Of a stretch of 36,782 nt of DNA, positions 7,398 to 19,800 are shown one piece after another; the stretch's first letter is position 1, and the number at the start of each line of letters is the position of its first letter. The DNA is from a virus. A model generated the notes under the pieces. That model saw only the letters and a program-made list of their open reading frames with translations. It was not told the origin of the DNA and ran no database searches. Location of the stretch: positions 1 through 36,782 of IMG/VR virus record IMGVR_UViG_3300021085_000090; one strand, 5' to 3'. Both the position numbers and the translations under genes were made by a program.

Positions 7398-10300
7398 ATG
7401 TCAACGACAGATAGGCAAAATCGACTTCTATTAGCAGAAGATTGGAAAGCAATATATCAAAGTTTTAAATACGCTGATTTTCAAAGTTATGACTTTGACA
7501 ATCTACGTAGAACAATGATTTCTTATATTAGAGAAAATTATCCTGAAGACTACAACGACTATATTGAAAGTTCAGAATATCTTGCACTGATTGATTTGAT
7601 TGCATTTTTAGGTCAAAACCTAGCCTTCCGCACAGACCTAAATGCTAGAGAAAATTATATCGAAACAGCAGAACGTAGAGAAAGCATTCTCCGTTTGGCA
7701 AGATTGATTAGCTATAATGCAAGTAGAAATACAACTGCAAATGGCTTACTAAAAATTGATAGTATAAGTACAACCGAAGATGTGTTTGATGCAAATAATA
7801 ACAATCTTAGTGGACAAACTGTACTTTGGAACGATGCAACAAACAGTGACTGGTATGAGCAATTTATTAAAATAATGAATTCTGCTCTACCTGCAAATTC
7901 ACGTTTTGGACGTCCTGTAAAAAAATCTACAGTTGACGGCATTATAACTGAACAATATAGATTTAATGGAACAAACACTGATATTCCAGTATTCAGTTTT
8001 ACTAAATCAGTTGACAGCAAAAGTAGAAAATTTGAAATTACTAGTGCAGGTATTGACACTGGAGATAATTTCATTTATGAAGAAGAACCGTTTCCAGGAA
8101 ACAAATTAGCGTTTTTATACAGAGACAGCGGACAAGGTGCAGGCAGTGCAAACAGTGGATTCTTTTTACACTTTAGACAAGGTACTCTAAAAAACAATGT
8201 TTTTACTATAGATAATCCTGTTCCAAACACAACTGTAAATATTGATACAGATAATATAAATGAATCTGACGTTTGGTTATACAAACTAGACAGCAACGGC
8301 ACTGAGCAAGATATTTGGACAAAAGTTAGCAATATCGAGGGCAACAATATTGTGTACAACAGTGTTGAAAAAGGCGTCAGAGATATATATGGTGTACTCA
8401 GTAGAATTAGCGATCGTATAAGTTTAATTTTCAGTGATGGTGTTTTTGGCACATTGCCAAAAGGAAGTTTTAAAGTTTATTACAGAACCAGTGCTAATGA
8501 ACAATATAAAATTAATCCTGCAGACCTAGTAGGAATACAAATACAAATACCTTACCTAAGTAAAAGCGGTACAACAGAAACGCTAAATTTAGTTTTAGAT
8601 TTACAAGTTCCTGTATCTAATGCAGATACTAGTGAAACAAATGAAAGTATTAAAACAAATGCACCTAGTACGTTTTACACACAAAATAGACTTATTACAG
8701 GCGAAGATTATAATATCGGTCCTTTAGGAGTAAGTCAACAGATTATTAAAACAAAAAGCATTAATAGAACTAGTAGTGGAATAAGTCGCTATTATGATTT
8801 ACGTGATGCAACTGGCAAGTACAGCAACACATTAATGTTTGGTGATGACGGTAGCGTTTACAGTGAAGATTTAGCAAAGAAATTTAGTTTTGGATTTACA
8901 ACAAGAACTGACATCGAAGCAGTGATTAATTCAAAAGTTTTAGAAATTGTTAAACATACACAAACAAAAAACTTTTATTACAAAAACTTTGATAGAAATA
9001 TTAGTGTAGAAGACTTGAATTTTACTTGGAACCCAACTACTAATGATACCAATCAAAGTTCAGGTATATTTCAAGATCAATTTAACATTCCTGTTGCAGT
9101 TAGTAGTTTTACAGCTAACACAATGAGATTTGTAGCACCTGGTAGTTTAATTAAATTTATTGCTCCTACTGGTCAGTATTTTGATAAAAACAATAAATTG
9201 GTTGTAGGCAATCCTACTAAGCTAGGAGACAAAACTTATATTTGGACAAAAGTTGTAAGTGTTTTTGAAAATGGTACAATACAAGACATTGATAGCGATT
9301 TAGGACCTGTTATTTTAAATGATAATATTCCGTCAGGTGCGCAATTATCTGAGATTATTTCAGTATTAAATTTAAGCATTGTAGCAGATACATTATCTCA
9401 AATGGTGGATCAAGCATTTAGTTATAAAACTTTTGGATTGCGTTATGATGTAGAAACTTCGAATTGGAAAGTTATTACATCAACAAACTTAGATAAAACT
9501 AGTGCATTTAGCACAGGTAGAGCAGGTGATGCTACAGGCTCAAATCAAGACAGTAGTTGGATTTTCTTGTTTGAAACCAACGGAGAAACTTATACTGTGA
9601 CTCATCGTGGATTGAGATATGTGTTTGAAAGCGATGAACAAATACGTTTCTACTTTGATGGCAATGATAGAATATATGATAGCAAAACTGGAAAAATTGT
9701 GACTGATACAATTGATGTATTAAGTAATAATAATGTTCCTGATAGTTTAACAAATTTTACACAAGATTATAAATTCCAAGTTATTTCTTCTTATAGATCA
9801 GTTGCAGGTTATGTTGACAGTAAAAAATTAGAAGTAGGATTTGTTGACACAGACGGCGACGGTGTGATCGACGATCCAGATGTGTTTACACAAATTGTTG
9901 CACCTGATTATTTGCCAGATACAAAATATATATTTGCAAAAAAAGTGCTAATGAACGATGTTGAAACATTTGAATATGCAAATGCAGAAACAAATAACAT
10001 TATTGTAAAAAATACAGAAGCTGCTGTTGGAGCATTTAGCAATTACACCGGCAATGAAGTTTTTTATATAAGCAGCACAGATGTGTTTAAAAAAATTAAT
10101 TCGACAATGACAAGATTGGAATTAGATATAAATTGGCGTGCTTACAAAGGCAGAGATAGTTTACGATTTAATTACAGACATGCAGCAGCAGAAAATCGTA
10201 GAATAGATCCTAGCAGCAGCAACATTATTGATTTGTATCTTTTAGAAAAAACATATGATACAGAATTTAGAAAATATCTTATTGGCAATTTAGATGAAAA

Positions 10301-10862
10301 ACCGTTGCCTCCTAGCAGTGATAGTTTATTTTTAAGCTACGGACAAGATATTAAAAAAATTAAAAGTATTTCCGATGAACTAATATATCATCCTGTAAAA
10401 TACAAACCGTTGTTTGGTAGTTTAGCAGACGAAGATTTACAAGCAACTATAAAAATAGTTAAAAACTCAGGCAGAGTTGTAAATGATAATGACATAAAGT
10501 CTCGAGTTGTTGATGCAATAAATGAATATTTTAGTTTAGAAAATTGGGACTTTGGTGAAACATTTTATTTTAGTGAATTAGCAGCATATGTTATGACACA
10601 GGTTTCTCCAGATGCAGCAAGTATAGTTTTAGTACCAAAAAGCGAAACACAAGTGTTTGGTAGTTTGTACGAAATAGTTTGCGAAAATGATGAAATATTT
10701 GTAAATGCAGCAAATGTTTCTGATGTAGAAGTTATTGATAGTATTACTGCCGCACGTTTAAAAGCCACAGGTACAGTTATAACTAGCGACGAAGTGTTGA
10801 ATGTAGGAATACAAAGCTCAGTCACAAATACAAATATTATTACCGAAGGAAATGATTACTAA
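7398..10862 (+). CDS. gp6: Baseplate wedge subunit gp6, enlarged
   Basis: 1,154 residues against 660 in T4. gp6 dimers form the inner ring that links wedges. The N-terminal 120 residues are characteristic (YADFQSYDFDNLRRTMISYI, then ESSEYLALIDLIAFLGQNLA and RTDLNARENYIETAERRES). A baseplate-J-like block with APSTFYTQNRLITGEDY lies near residues 415-440. The C-terminal signature NEYFSLENWDFGETFYFSEL (about 1045-1065) is intact. The extra length lies mostly between about 500 and 1000 and includes a calcium-loop-like DTDGDGVIDD at 817-826. The ATG at 7398 is used because GAGGA is 7 nt upstream; the ATG at 7391 opens only a 7-codon frame. The stop overlaps the next start. Confidence 0.92.
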   Translation: MSTTDRQNRLLLAEDWKAIYQSFKYADFQSYDFDNLRRTMISYIRENYPEDYNDYIESSEYLALIDLIAFLGQNLAFRTDLNARENYIETAERRESILRLARLISYNASRNTTANGLLKIDSISTTEDVFDANNNNLSGQTVLWNDATNSDWYEQFIKIMNSALPANSRFGRPVKKSTVDGIITEQYRFNGTNTDIPVFSFTKSVDSKSRKFEITSAGIDTGDNFIYEEEPFPGNKLAFLYRDSGQGAGSANSGFFLHFRQGTLKNNVFTIDNPVPNTTVNIDTDNINESDVWLYKLDSNGTEQDIWTKVSNIEGNNIVYNSVEKGVRDIYGVLSRISDRISLIFSDGVFGTLPKGSFKVYYRTSANEQYKINPADLVGIQIQIPYLSKSGTTETLNLVLDLQVPVSNADTSETNESIKTNAPSTFYTQNRLITGEDYNIGPLGVSQQIIKTKSINRTSSGISRYYDLRDATGKYSNTLMFGDDGSVYSEDLAKKFSFGFTTRTDIEAVINSKVLEIVKHTQTKNFYYKNFDRNISVEDLNFTWNPTTNDTNQSSGIFQDQFNIPVAVSSFTANTMRFVAPGSLIKFIAPTGQYFDKNNKLVVGNPTKLGDKTYIWTKVVSVFENGTIQDIDSDLGPVILNDNIPSGAQLSEIISVLNLSIVADTLSQMVDQAFSYKTFGLRYDVETSNWKVITSTNLDKTSAFSTGRAGDATGSNQDSSWIFLFETNGETYTVTHRGLRYVFESDEQIRFYFDGNDRIYDSKTGKIVTDTIDVLSNNNVPDSLTNFTQDYKFQVISSYRSVAGYVDSKKLEVGFVDTDGDGVIDDPDVFTQIVAPDYLPDTKYIFAKKVLMNDVETFEYANAETNNIIVKNTEAAVGAFSNYTGNEVFYISSTDVFKKINSTMTRLELDINWRAYKGRDSLRFNYRHAAAENRRIDPSSSNIIDLYLLEKTYDTEFRKYLIGNLDEKPLPPSSDSLFLSYGQDIKKIKSISDELIYHPVKYKPLFGSLADEDLQATIKIVKNSGRVVNDNDIKSRVVDAINEYFSLENWDFGETFYFSELAAYVMTQVSPDAASIVLVPKSETQVFGSLYEIVCENDEIFVNAANVSDVEVIDSITAARLKATGTVITSDEVLNVGIQSSVTNTNIITEGNDY
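9846..9875 (+). other. Calcium-loop-like motif in gp6
   Basis: Codes for DTDGDGVIDD (residues 817-826): Asp at positions 1, 3, 5, 9 and 10, Gly at 4 and 6, Ile at 8. This is the DxDxDGxxD loop of EF-hands, dockerins and thrombospondin type 3 repeats. It lies in the region of gp6 that T4 gp6 lacks. Confidence 0.6.
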
Positions 10863-13800
10863 TGGCATACGAAGACAATCAAAACGAATATCCTGTTCCA
10901 GGACGTAATGATAGTAAAAGAACTACTTCTTCATTATTACCAAGATACTTTCGCACTGATACAAACAAGAAATTTATTGGTAGTACATTAGACCAATTAA
11001 CATCACCCGGTGTAGTTGAAAAATTAAATGGATTTGTTGGTAGCAGAGAAGCTAAAGCAGCAATTGTTGATGACAACTATATTTCTGATGTAAGTAAACA
11101 ACGTGAAGATTATCAATTAGAGCCATACACAATTATTGAAGATAATATTGGAAATATTGAGTTCAATGCTGATTATATTGATTTGCTAGGACAGATCGAA
11201 GCATTTAACAGCACAACTAAAAACCATGATAAACTTTTTGCACAAGAATTTTATGCGTGGAACCCACATATTGATTTTGATAAATTTACAAATTTCCGTG
11301 AGTATTATTGGTTGCCTAATGGTGCCCAAGAAGTTCCAGTAAGAGGAAATGGCGTTGAAGTTGTAAGCACATACAAAGTCACAGTTGAATTTGATGGCGG
11401 GGATCCAGCATTTGTATTCTCTCCAGATGGAGTCACACGTAATAAAAAGCTAACACTGTACAGAGGACAAACTTACATCTTTGAAGTTGATACAAAAGGA
11501 CATCCTTTTGGTATTGCTCTTAGTAGATTAAAAAATGTACCTTATGCAGATAGTGCAGTATATGCAGAAAATCTTTATTTAGATGGTGTTGAAATTACAG
11601 AAGAATACGACGATACTGTAAAATTTAGAGATGATTATATAGATAATGGATTTATTGAAAAAGGTACATTAAAATTTACTGTACCTACAAACGCTCCAGC
11701 TGAATTGTACTATATAAGTCAAAACGACATAAATGTCAGCGGCAACCTAAACTTATTTGATATAGAAGAATCTACTGAAATAAATGTAGTAGAAGAAATA
11801 TTAGGAAAGAAAACTTACAAAACATCAGATGGCTGGGACTTTTCAAATGGTATGAAAATTTATTTCCAAGGAAATGTCACACCTGCATCTTATGCACAAG
11901 GTTTGTACTATGTTGAAGGTGTTGGAGAAAGTATCGAATTAGTTGCAGTAAAAGATCTGCAAGTTCCTGCAATTTTTACACAAGATACACAAGTTCCTTT
12001 TGATATTAATCCGTTTGATAGAGTACCATTTGGCGATGCTAAAAGTTTTGCTGGCACAAAGGACTATGTTTGTATTAACCGTAGAGACAAAAGTAAAAAT
12101 CCATGGAGTAGATACAATAGATGGACACATCGTAGTGTAATTGAAAAAAGTGCAGAAATTAATAATCAGCCTATTGAGATTTTTGAAGACCTAAGAGCAC
12201 GTAGACCTATTATTGAATTTGAACCAAATTTACGTTTGTTCAATCATGGTAATAGTGCAAAAGCCGCGGTAGACTTAGTAGACACATTTACACAAGATGT
12301 TTTTAGTACAATCGAAGGTAGTGTTGGATACAACGTTGACGGCATTGATTTGGCAGACGGTATGCGTGTATTATTTACAGCAGATCCTGATAGCCTAGTA
12401 AATGGCAAAATATATGAAGTAAATTTTATAACACATAATAATAATTTACAAATTAGTTTAACAGAAACTACAGATACAATGCCTGTAGAAAACGAAACTA
12501 TTCTAATTTTAGATGGCGATGTAAATGCTGGCTGCATGTACTGGTATGATGGCATTGTGTGGAACAAAGCACAAGATAAAACTGGATTAAATCAGTCACC
12601 TAGATTTGATTTGTTTGACAAAGACGAAAATAGTATTGGCGATAGTAATGTTTACGATAGTACAGAATTTGTAGGAAATAGAATTTTTAATTATCGTGTC
12701 GGCGAAGGCGCTAATGATCCAGAACTTGGATTTCCTTTAACATACAAAAACTTTGTTAACATTGGCGATATTGTTTTTGATTTTTCATTATTGGAGAAAA
12801 AATACAATTACAAAGTTGACAATGAGTTTGTTAAAATTTCAAGTGATACACTATTTTTAAAGAAATACACAAATGAAAAAGATAGCTTTGTAAATGCATG
12901 GAAAAAAGCAACAATTAAATCTCAGCAGTTTGTAGTACGAAAATTTACAGGTACAGAGTTTACAAATAATCTACCTATAGATGTTTACAATAACAGTGCA
13001 GATTTACAAGACTTAAAAGTAAAAGTGTATGTAAATAGTTTGTTTCAAACACCAGATGTTGATTATGTTCTAACAAATAACAACCATTTTAAAAATATTG
13101 TTTTTACAGATGATTTAGAATTTGAAGATATAGTTGTTGTAAAAACACACAGCAACGCTGATAAAAATGCAAACGGATATTATGAGGTACCTTATAATTT
13201 AGAAAGAAATCCGTTAAACAGTAATATTACTGAATTTACATTAGGCGAAGTTAATGATCATGTTGAAGGACTGATTAGTGAGCTCAACGGATTCAACGGT
13301 TTACAACCAGGTGTGAGCAATCTTAGAGACTTAGGCGATGTAGCAGGATTTGGTAGAAAATTTGTACAACATAGTGGGCCTATTAATCTAGCAATGTATA
13401 ATCTAGTATCTAAAGATGCTAATGTTATCAAGGCTGTTAGATTTGCATCTAATGAATATCAAAAATTCAAAAGACAATTTATTCAAATAGCAACTGATGA
13501 TTTTTACGAAGGTACAGCTAAAGAACACGTTGATTATGTTTTTAATACACTCAATGAAGATAAAGTTCAAACTATGAATTTTTACAGCACTGATATGGCC
13601 GGCACTGGCGGCAGTGTTGAAATTGAATATGAAGTCTTTGATAATAGATTAAAGACATATGCATTAAGCAAAGTATTTCAAAAAAATGTAATTAGCAATA
13701 CAGCAGTTTACATTTATATTAACGATGAGCAACTTGTACATAATACTGATTATACATTTACAGACACAGGGTTTGTTAGTATTATAAAAGACCTAAACAA

Positions 13801-16800
13801 TGGCGACATTATTAAAATACAAGAATATGCAAATACTGAAGGAAGTTTTATTCCTCCAACACCTACAAAGATTGGATTATATCCTGCATACAAGCCTGAA
13901 AAGTTTTTAGATACAACATACCAAGTGCAATACGATGAAAACGGTAATGAAATCCGAGGTACTGGACCGTTAAATGTTATACGTGGACATGACGGTAGTA
14001 TGATGGTTGCGTATGACGATTATCGTGATGATTTGATTCTCGAGCTAGAAAAGAGAATTTACAATAACTTAAAGATTACATACGACACGGACATTTTTGA
14101 TATCCATGATGTAGTAGGTGGGTTAAGTAGAGACACTAAAGTGTCAAACAGTGACATTAATAATATTACTATCACTGATTTTACAAAATGGCTAGAAGTT
14201 GCAAAAATTAATGATTATACTGACAACAGTTTTGTTAGACTAGATGAAAGTTTTACTTATAATTATAGTCAAACTGTAAACCTAAACAATCAAAATGTTC
14301 CTGGATTTTGGAGAGGTGTATATATTGAAGCATATGATACAGACCGTCCGCATACACATCCATGGGAAATGTTAGGATTTAGTTCTCAACCAACATGGTG
14401 GGAAAGTGTTTATGGCCCTGCTCCTTATACAAGTAATAATTTAATATTATGGACAGACATTAAAAACGGCACAGTAAGAGAGCCAGGAAAACCTGTAAGT
14501 ATTCGAAGCAAGTATGTAAGAAGTAAATTGTTAAGTCACATACCGGTAAACGAAAACGGACAACTACTATCTCCACTTGAAAGTGGTTATGTACAAAATT
14601 TCAGTTATGCGGTGCAAAGAAATATTCCTTTCAAGTTTGGAGATCATGCCCCAGAAGAAACAGCATGGAGACGCAGTAGTGATTATCCATTTGCATTATT
14701 AGTTGCAATGATTTTATTACGTCCAGCGCATACTATTGGTATAGGATATGATAGATCACGTATTAGCAGAGACAAAGCAGGTAATTATGTCTATACAGAT
14801 ACGGATAAAAGAATCACTACAAAGGACATTGTATTTCCAAAAATAAATGGAAACATTTCAAGCGGTTTAATTAACTTTGTATCAGAATATGTAAGTTTAA
14901 ATAACGAATTTACTTACAGTAAATATATTAGTGATATTACAAATATCAAAAATAAATTAGGATTTAAACTTGCAGGATTTGCAAATAAAGAAAAATTAAA
15001 ATTAGTTCTTGATAGTAAAACACCTTTGAATCAAGGAAATGTTTTTGTACCATTTGAAAATTACAACTTAGAATTTAGAAGCAGCGCACCTCAAAAGGTA
15101 GTGACATACAGTGGTGTGATTGTAGAAAAAACTACTAAAGGATTTAAAATTAGCGGCTACGATACAACACAGCCGTATTTTTCATATTATGAAGCAATAG
15201 AATCATCTAACGATCCAAATATTAACGTAGGCGGCATCAGTGAAAGTTTTGCTATATGGAGCGAAAACAAAACATATATAGCTGGAAAAATAGTAGAATT
15301 TGAAGATGTATATTATAGAACAAAAGTCAATCATACATCTACTGATACGTTTGATGATACCAAATATACTAAATTGCCTAAACTTCCTGAAGTAGGCGGA
15401 GTTAATGCAAAATTTAGAAAACGCTATAAAGATACTCCTTCGCAATTAGATTACGGTACTATACTTGTAGATATACAAAGTGTTGTAGACTTCTTGTTGG
15501 GTTATGAAAAACATATGATCGACGAAGGATTTGTGTTTGACTATTTTAACAAACAAACCGAAGCTATAGAAAACTGGAAATTAGCAGCAAAAGAATTTAT
15601 GTTCTGGACTTCGCAAAATTGGGCATCTAGTAGTATTATAACTCTAAGTCCATCGGCAAATAATGTTTTATTTTCAAAAGAATATTATGTTGTTGATGAT
15701 GTGTTTGATAGCTTTTATAACTATCAAATTTTAAATCAAAACGGTAAGAAATTAAATAGATCATTTTTTAATGTATATAGAGATAATATTAATAACTTCC
15801 AATTAACTTCAACTGAAGATGGAATATTTTTATTAAAATTACCACTTATACAAAAAGAACACGTAGTGTTTATTGACAACACTACAGTATTCAATGATAC
15901 AATTTATAGTCTAAGTACCGGATATAGACAGCAGCGTTTAAAGGTAGTAGGTTATAGAACCGACGAATGGAACGGTAGTTTAAATATTCCAGGATTTTTA
16001 TATGATGATGCACGTATTACAGAATGGAAATCATATAAAGATTACACTGTTGGCGAATTAATAAAGTTTAAAGAATTCTATTATGCTGCACAATTTACAC
16101 ACAGCGGTACTGAAAACTTTGACTTTGATTTGTGGAATCGTTTGCCTAGTAAGCCTGAAAATCAATTACAGCCAAACTGGGACTATAGAGCAAATCAGTT
16201 TGCAGATTTTTACGACTTAGATACTGACAACTTTGATGCAGAACAACAACGACTAGCACAACATTTAATCGGTTATCAAAAACGTGGTTATCTATCTAAT
16301 ATTATTCAAGACGATGTTAGTCAGTACAAATTCTACCAAGGATTTATTCAAGACAAAGGTACTGCAAATAGTATAACTAAATTGTTTGATAAATTAGGCA
16401 GTGCTAATAAAGATAGTATTGAATTATTTGAAGAATGGGCAATACGTGTTGGACAATACGGAGCACTAAAAAGTTTTGATGAAGTTGAATTTAAATTAGA
16501 TGAAAAGCAATTTAGAATTGAACCTCAAACTATGCAGCTAGTAAATCAAGTAGATCAAACAAGAACTGATCTAGTTTACCAGTTTCCAAAATCTGATGTA
16601 CTAATTGCTCCAGCAAATTATGACACAGGATTTTTACCAACTCAAAATGCAGTAAATGAATATACTAAAACAGCAGGATATGTAAAATTAGATCAAATTA
16701 ATTTCCTTGCAAAAACAATTGAAGATATTTTAACGGTAGATATTGATTCAGTTGATATTGGAAATTATGTATGGGTCACAAAGGATTTAAATACCTGGGC

Positions 16801-19800
16801 AATGTATAGGCATATGATATCTGATATTTCTATTACAAAAGTAGAAAGCACAGAACTTGGCTTTAAAATGTATTTTAACAAACCTATTGAGTTTGATGAA
16901 GATTCGGTTATTGGTGTAAACAATATACATCCTGATGTAAATGGGTTTTGGTTGGTCACTAATGTGCAAAGAAATATTGTTTACAATACAGACGGTACAA
17001 TTTCTCAGCCAAATATAGAAATTGAAACTGATAATCCTATTAGCGAAAGTGTTATAGATGTAGAAGATAGTACACTAGGTATTGTATCTGAATTCTGTAT
17101 ACGTAGAGTATCTGAGCCATCAGAGTCTAATTTAATTTTACAAGCATATGACTTAAATGCAAACGATAGAATTTGGATAGACGATATCGGTGATGGCGTA
17201 AGTGCAGTGTATGACAGAAATGTAATACGCAATAAATTACAAGATATTACTGCACCTGAGGAAAACAGCAACGAATACGGTAGAAGTGTTTCTGCAAGTT
17301 TTAATAATACTATAATGGCAGTTGGCACACCTGATATTGATGACGGTAGAGTTTACATTTATACAAGAAGCAGTGATGCTATTCCGTTTACAGTTAAACA
17401 AACATTACAGCCTCAGCCTCAATATCATAGTAAAGGTGATTTTGGTAGCAGTGTTTCAATTACACCAAACGGACAATATTTGTATGTTGGTGCTCCTACT
17501 GCAAGTAATGTTAAATCAAGATACAAAGGTGCATTAGATCCTTTACAAGAATACCAGCAAGCTGATATTGTTAGCAGCAAAGGTGTGCTATGGCAGGCCT
17601 TAAGAACTGTGACAGTAGAAAGTAGCACAATTAATTTAGAAAGCCAGGACTGGCAGCGTGTAAACATGATTACAGCAGATCCGTCGGCAACTAATCTGGG
17701 ATACAACGATCAAGGTGTTGTATACATTTACAAAAAATTAATAGATAATAGTTTTGAGCTAATAGATATTATATGCAGTAGTGCGCCTGGCGAAAATGAA
17801 AAGTTTGGACTTGGTATAAAAGCAGTTAGCCCAGGTGACTTTGATCATAGTTTATATGTAAGAAGTTTAGCCGATAATGGTAGAGTTTATATTATTAACA
17901 ATCTCGGTGTCGATAATATAGAAGAATATGAATATAATATTGATCCTAGTTATAGAGGCGAATGGCAAACAATTGCAAAATACATCGAGAATGAAATTGT
18001 ATACTACGACGGTGAACTATATCAAGCTAACCAAACAGTGTTTGCAGGCAATACTTTTGATACAGATTCTTGGAACCTTTTAGATACATTTGTAGATTAC
18101 ACTGGATACATAACTAGCGATCTAACTAGCACTACTGATCTTTACAACGAGGATAGTAGCGGATTTGGATTAGCAACAGATATTGGTGTCACATATGATA
18201 TAAGTGCAAATGGCGAAGTAATTGCACTATCTGGTATTTTAGCCGGCGACGAATACAGAGTTGCAATTTACAGAAAAGAAAACAACAGATATGTATTTGA
18301 TCAAAACATTGATGGTCCAGTTGATGATGAATATTTTGGTTATAGTATTTCTTTAAATAGTGTAGGAAACAAACTTGCTATTGGTGCTCCTAATTCAAAA
18401 GATAAAGGCATTTTAAATGGTAAAGTTTATGTTTATAAACTAGCTAATCAGCAATTTGAATTAGATCAACAATTATATGCACCCGATGGTGAGAAAAACA
18501 ATAGATTTGGTGTTTATGTAGTTTTAGATGATAACAGACTTGCTGTCACAAGTGAAAACGGCGATACTAATTTTGCATTAGAATTTGACAACGGAGAAAC
18601 AATATTTGATAATGCAGCTACTAATATTGTAGATACTGTAGAAGATAATAACCAAGTTTATATGTTTGAAAATATAAGCAATAAATTAATCTACTCAGAA
18701 AAATTATATTCAAGTACTGACATCTCCGGAGCAAAAAATGCATACGGATATCTAAATAGAAATCATTTGTATGTTGTTGCGCCTGCACAGGACTTAACAA
18801 ATATACTTGCAGATAGCACAAACAATAAAGGAATTATACAAGATTATAGATCAGATATTGGCAAAACTGCATGGACTATAAACAGCAGTGTAGATCCTTT
18901 TGTAGATTTAAGCAAAATCAAAGGCGTGTGGCTATATGATACTAAGACTAAAGATCTAATTAGTTATATAGATTATATTGATCCTATACAAGGACGTATT
19001 GCTGGGCCAGCAGAACAAGAATTAAGTTATAAACTGTATTATGATCCAGCAGTTTACAATACAGGATCAACTAACACAGGTGATAAAGATTTATGGTCAA
19101 CTAATTATGTTGGAAAATTGTGGTGGAATCTTACTACTGTAAGGTGGTATAATCCATACACTGGAGATATCCAGTACAAAACAAATAATTGGAACCAGTT
19201 AATTCCAGGATATGATGTTGACATTTATGAATGGGTTGAAAGCAACTACTTACCAAGCGAATGGGATAGTATTGCCGATACAACTGAAGGTTTATCAGAA
19301 GGTATAAGTGGTTTAAGTTTATACGGAGACGAAACATATACAATACAAAATTCTTATGATCCAATTACAGGTGTAGCAGCATCTAGATATTATTTCTGGG
19401 TAAAATCTAAAACAACTTTACCTAACACATACGGTAGAAAAATTTCAGCGTTAGATGTTGAAAACTTAATTAGAGATCCTGCAGGTCAGGGATATAGATT
19501 TGTAAACTTGTTTGATAGTAAAAACTTTGCCTTACACAATGTAAGAAATTTAATTAAAGACAAAGATACTGTATTACATATTGATTATTATACCACTGAA
19601 GATCGTGATGATAATATTCATAGTGAATATCATTTGTTAACTGAAGGGTTGGCAAGTAGTAAACCTAACAGCGATCTTGTTGCCAAGTGGGTAGATAGTT
19701 TAGTTGGTTATAACGAACAAAATATTCAGTTGCCTGATACTAGAGTTAGTATTGCAAGAAGATTTGGTATTTTAAACGAACCAAATCAAAGTATGTTTGT

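Larger units (their letters stand above)
17270..18850 (+). repeat. FG-GAP-like beta-propeller region of the giant protein
   Basis: Residues about 2137-2663. Repeated units carry a Phe/Tyr-Gly-x-S/G turn, then N/D-G-x-x-hydrophobic-x-V/I-G-A/T-P, then G-x-V-Y-hydrophobic-Y. Examples are YGRSVSASFNNT with MAVGTPDID and GRVYIYTR; FGSSVSITPNGQYLYVGAP; FGYSISLNSVGNKLAIGAP with GKVYVYKL; FGVYVVLDDNRLAVTSENGD. At least five units are seen, as in integrin-alpha FG-GAP propellers. Modules 3 and 4 of the carbohydrate-binding-like repeat are inserted between blades. Confidence 0.65.

Noticed and set aside
7391-7414. ATG opening a 7-codon frame just before gp6
   Set aside because: It directly touches the GAGGA sequence, too close for use, and stops after seven codons; the gp6 ATG at 7398 fits better.
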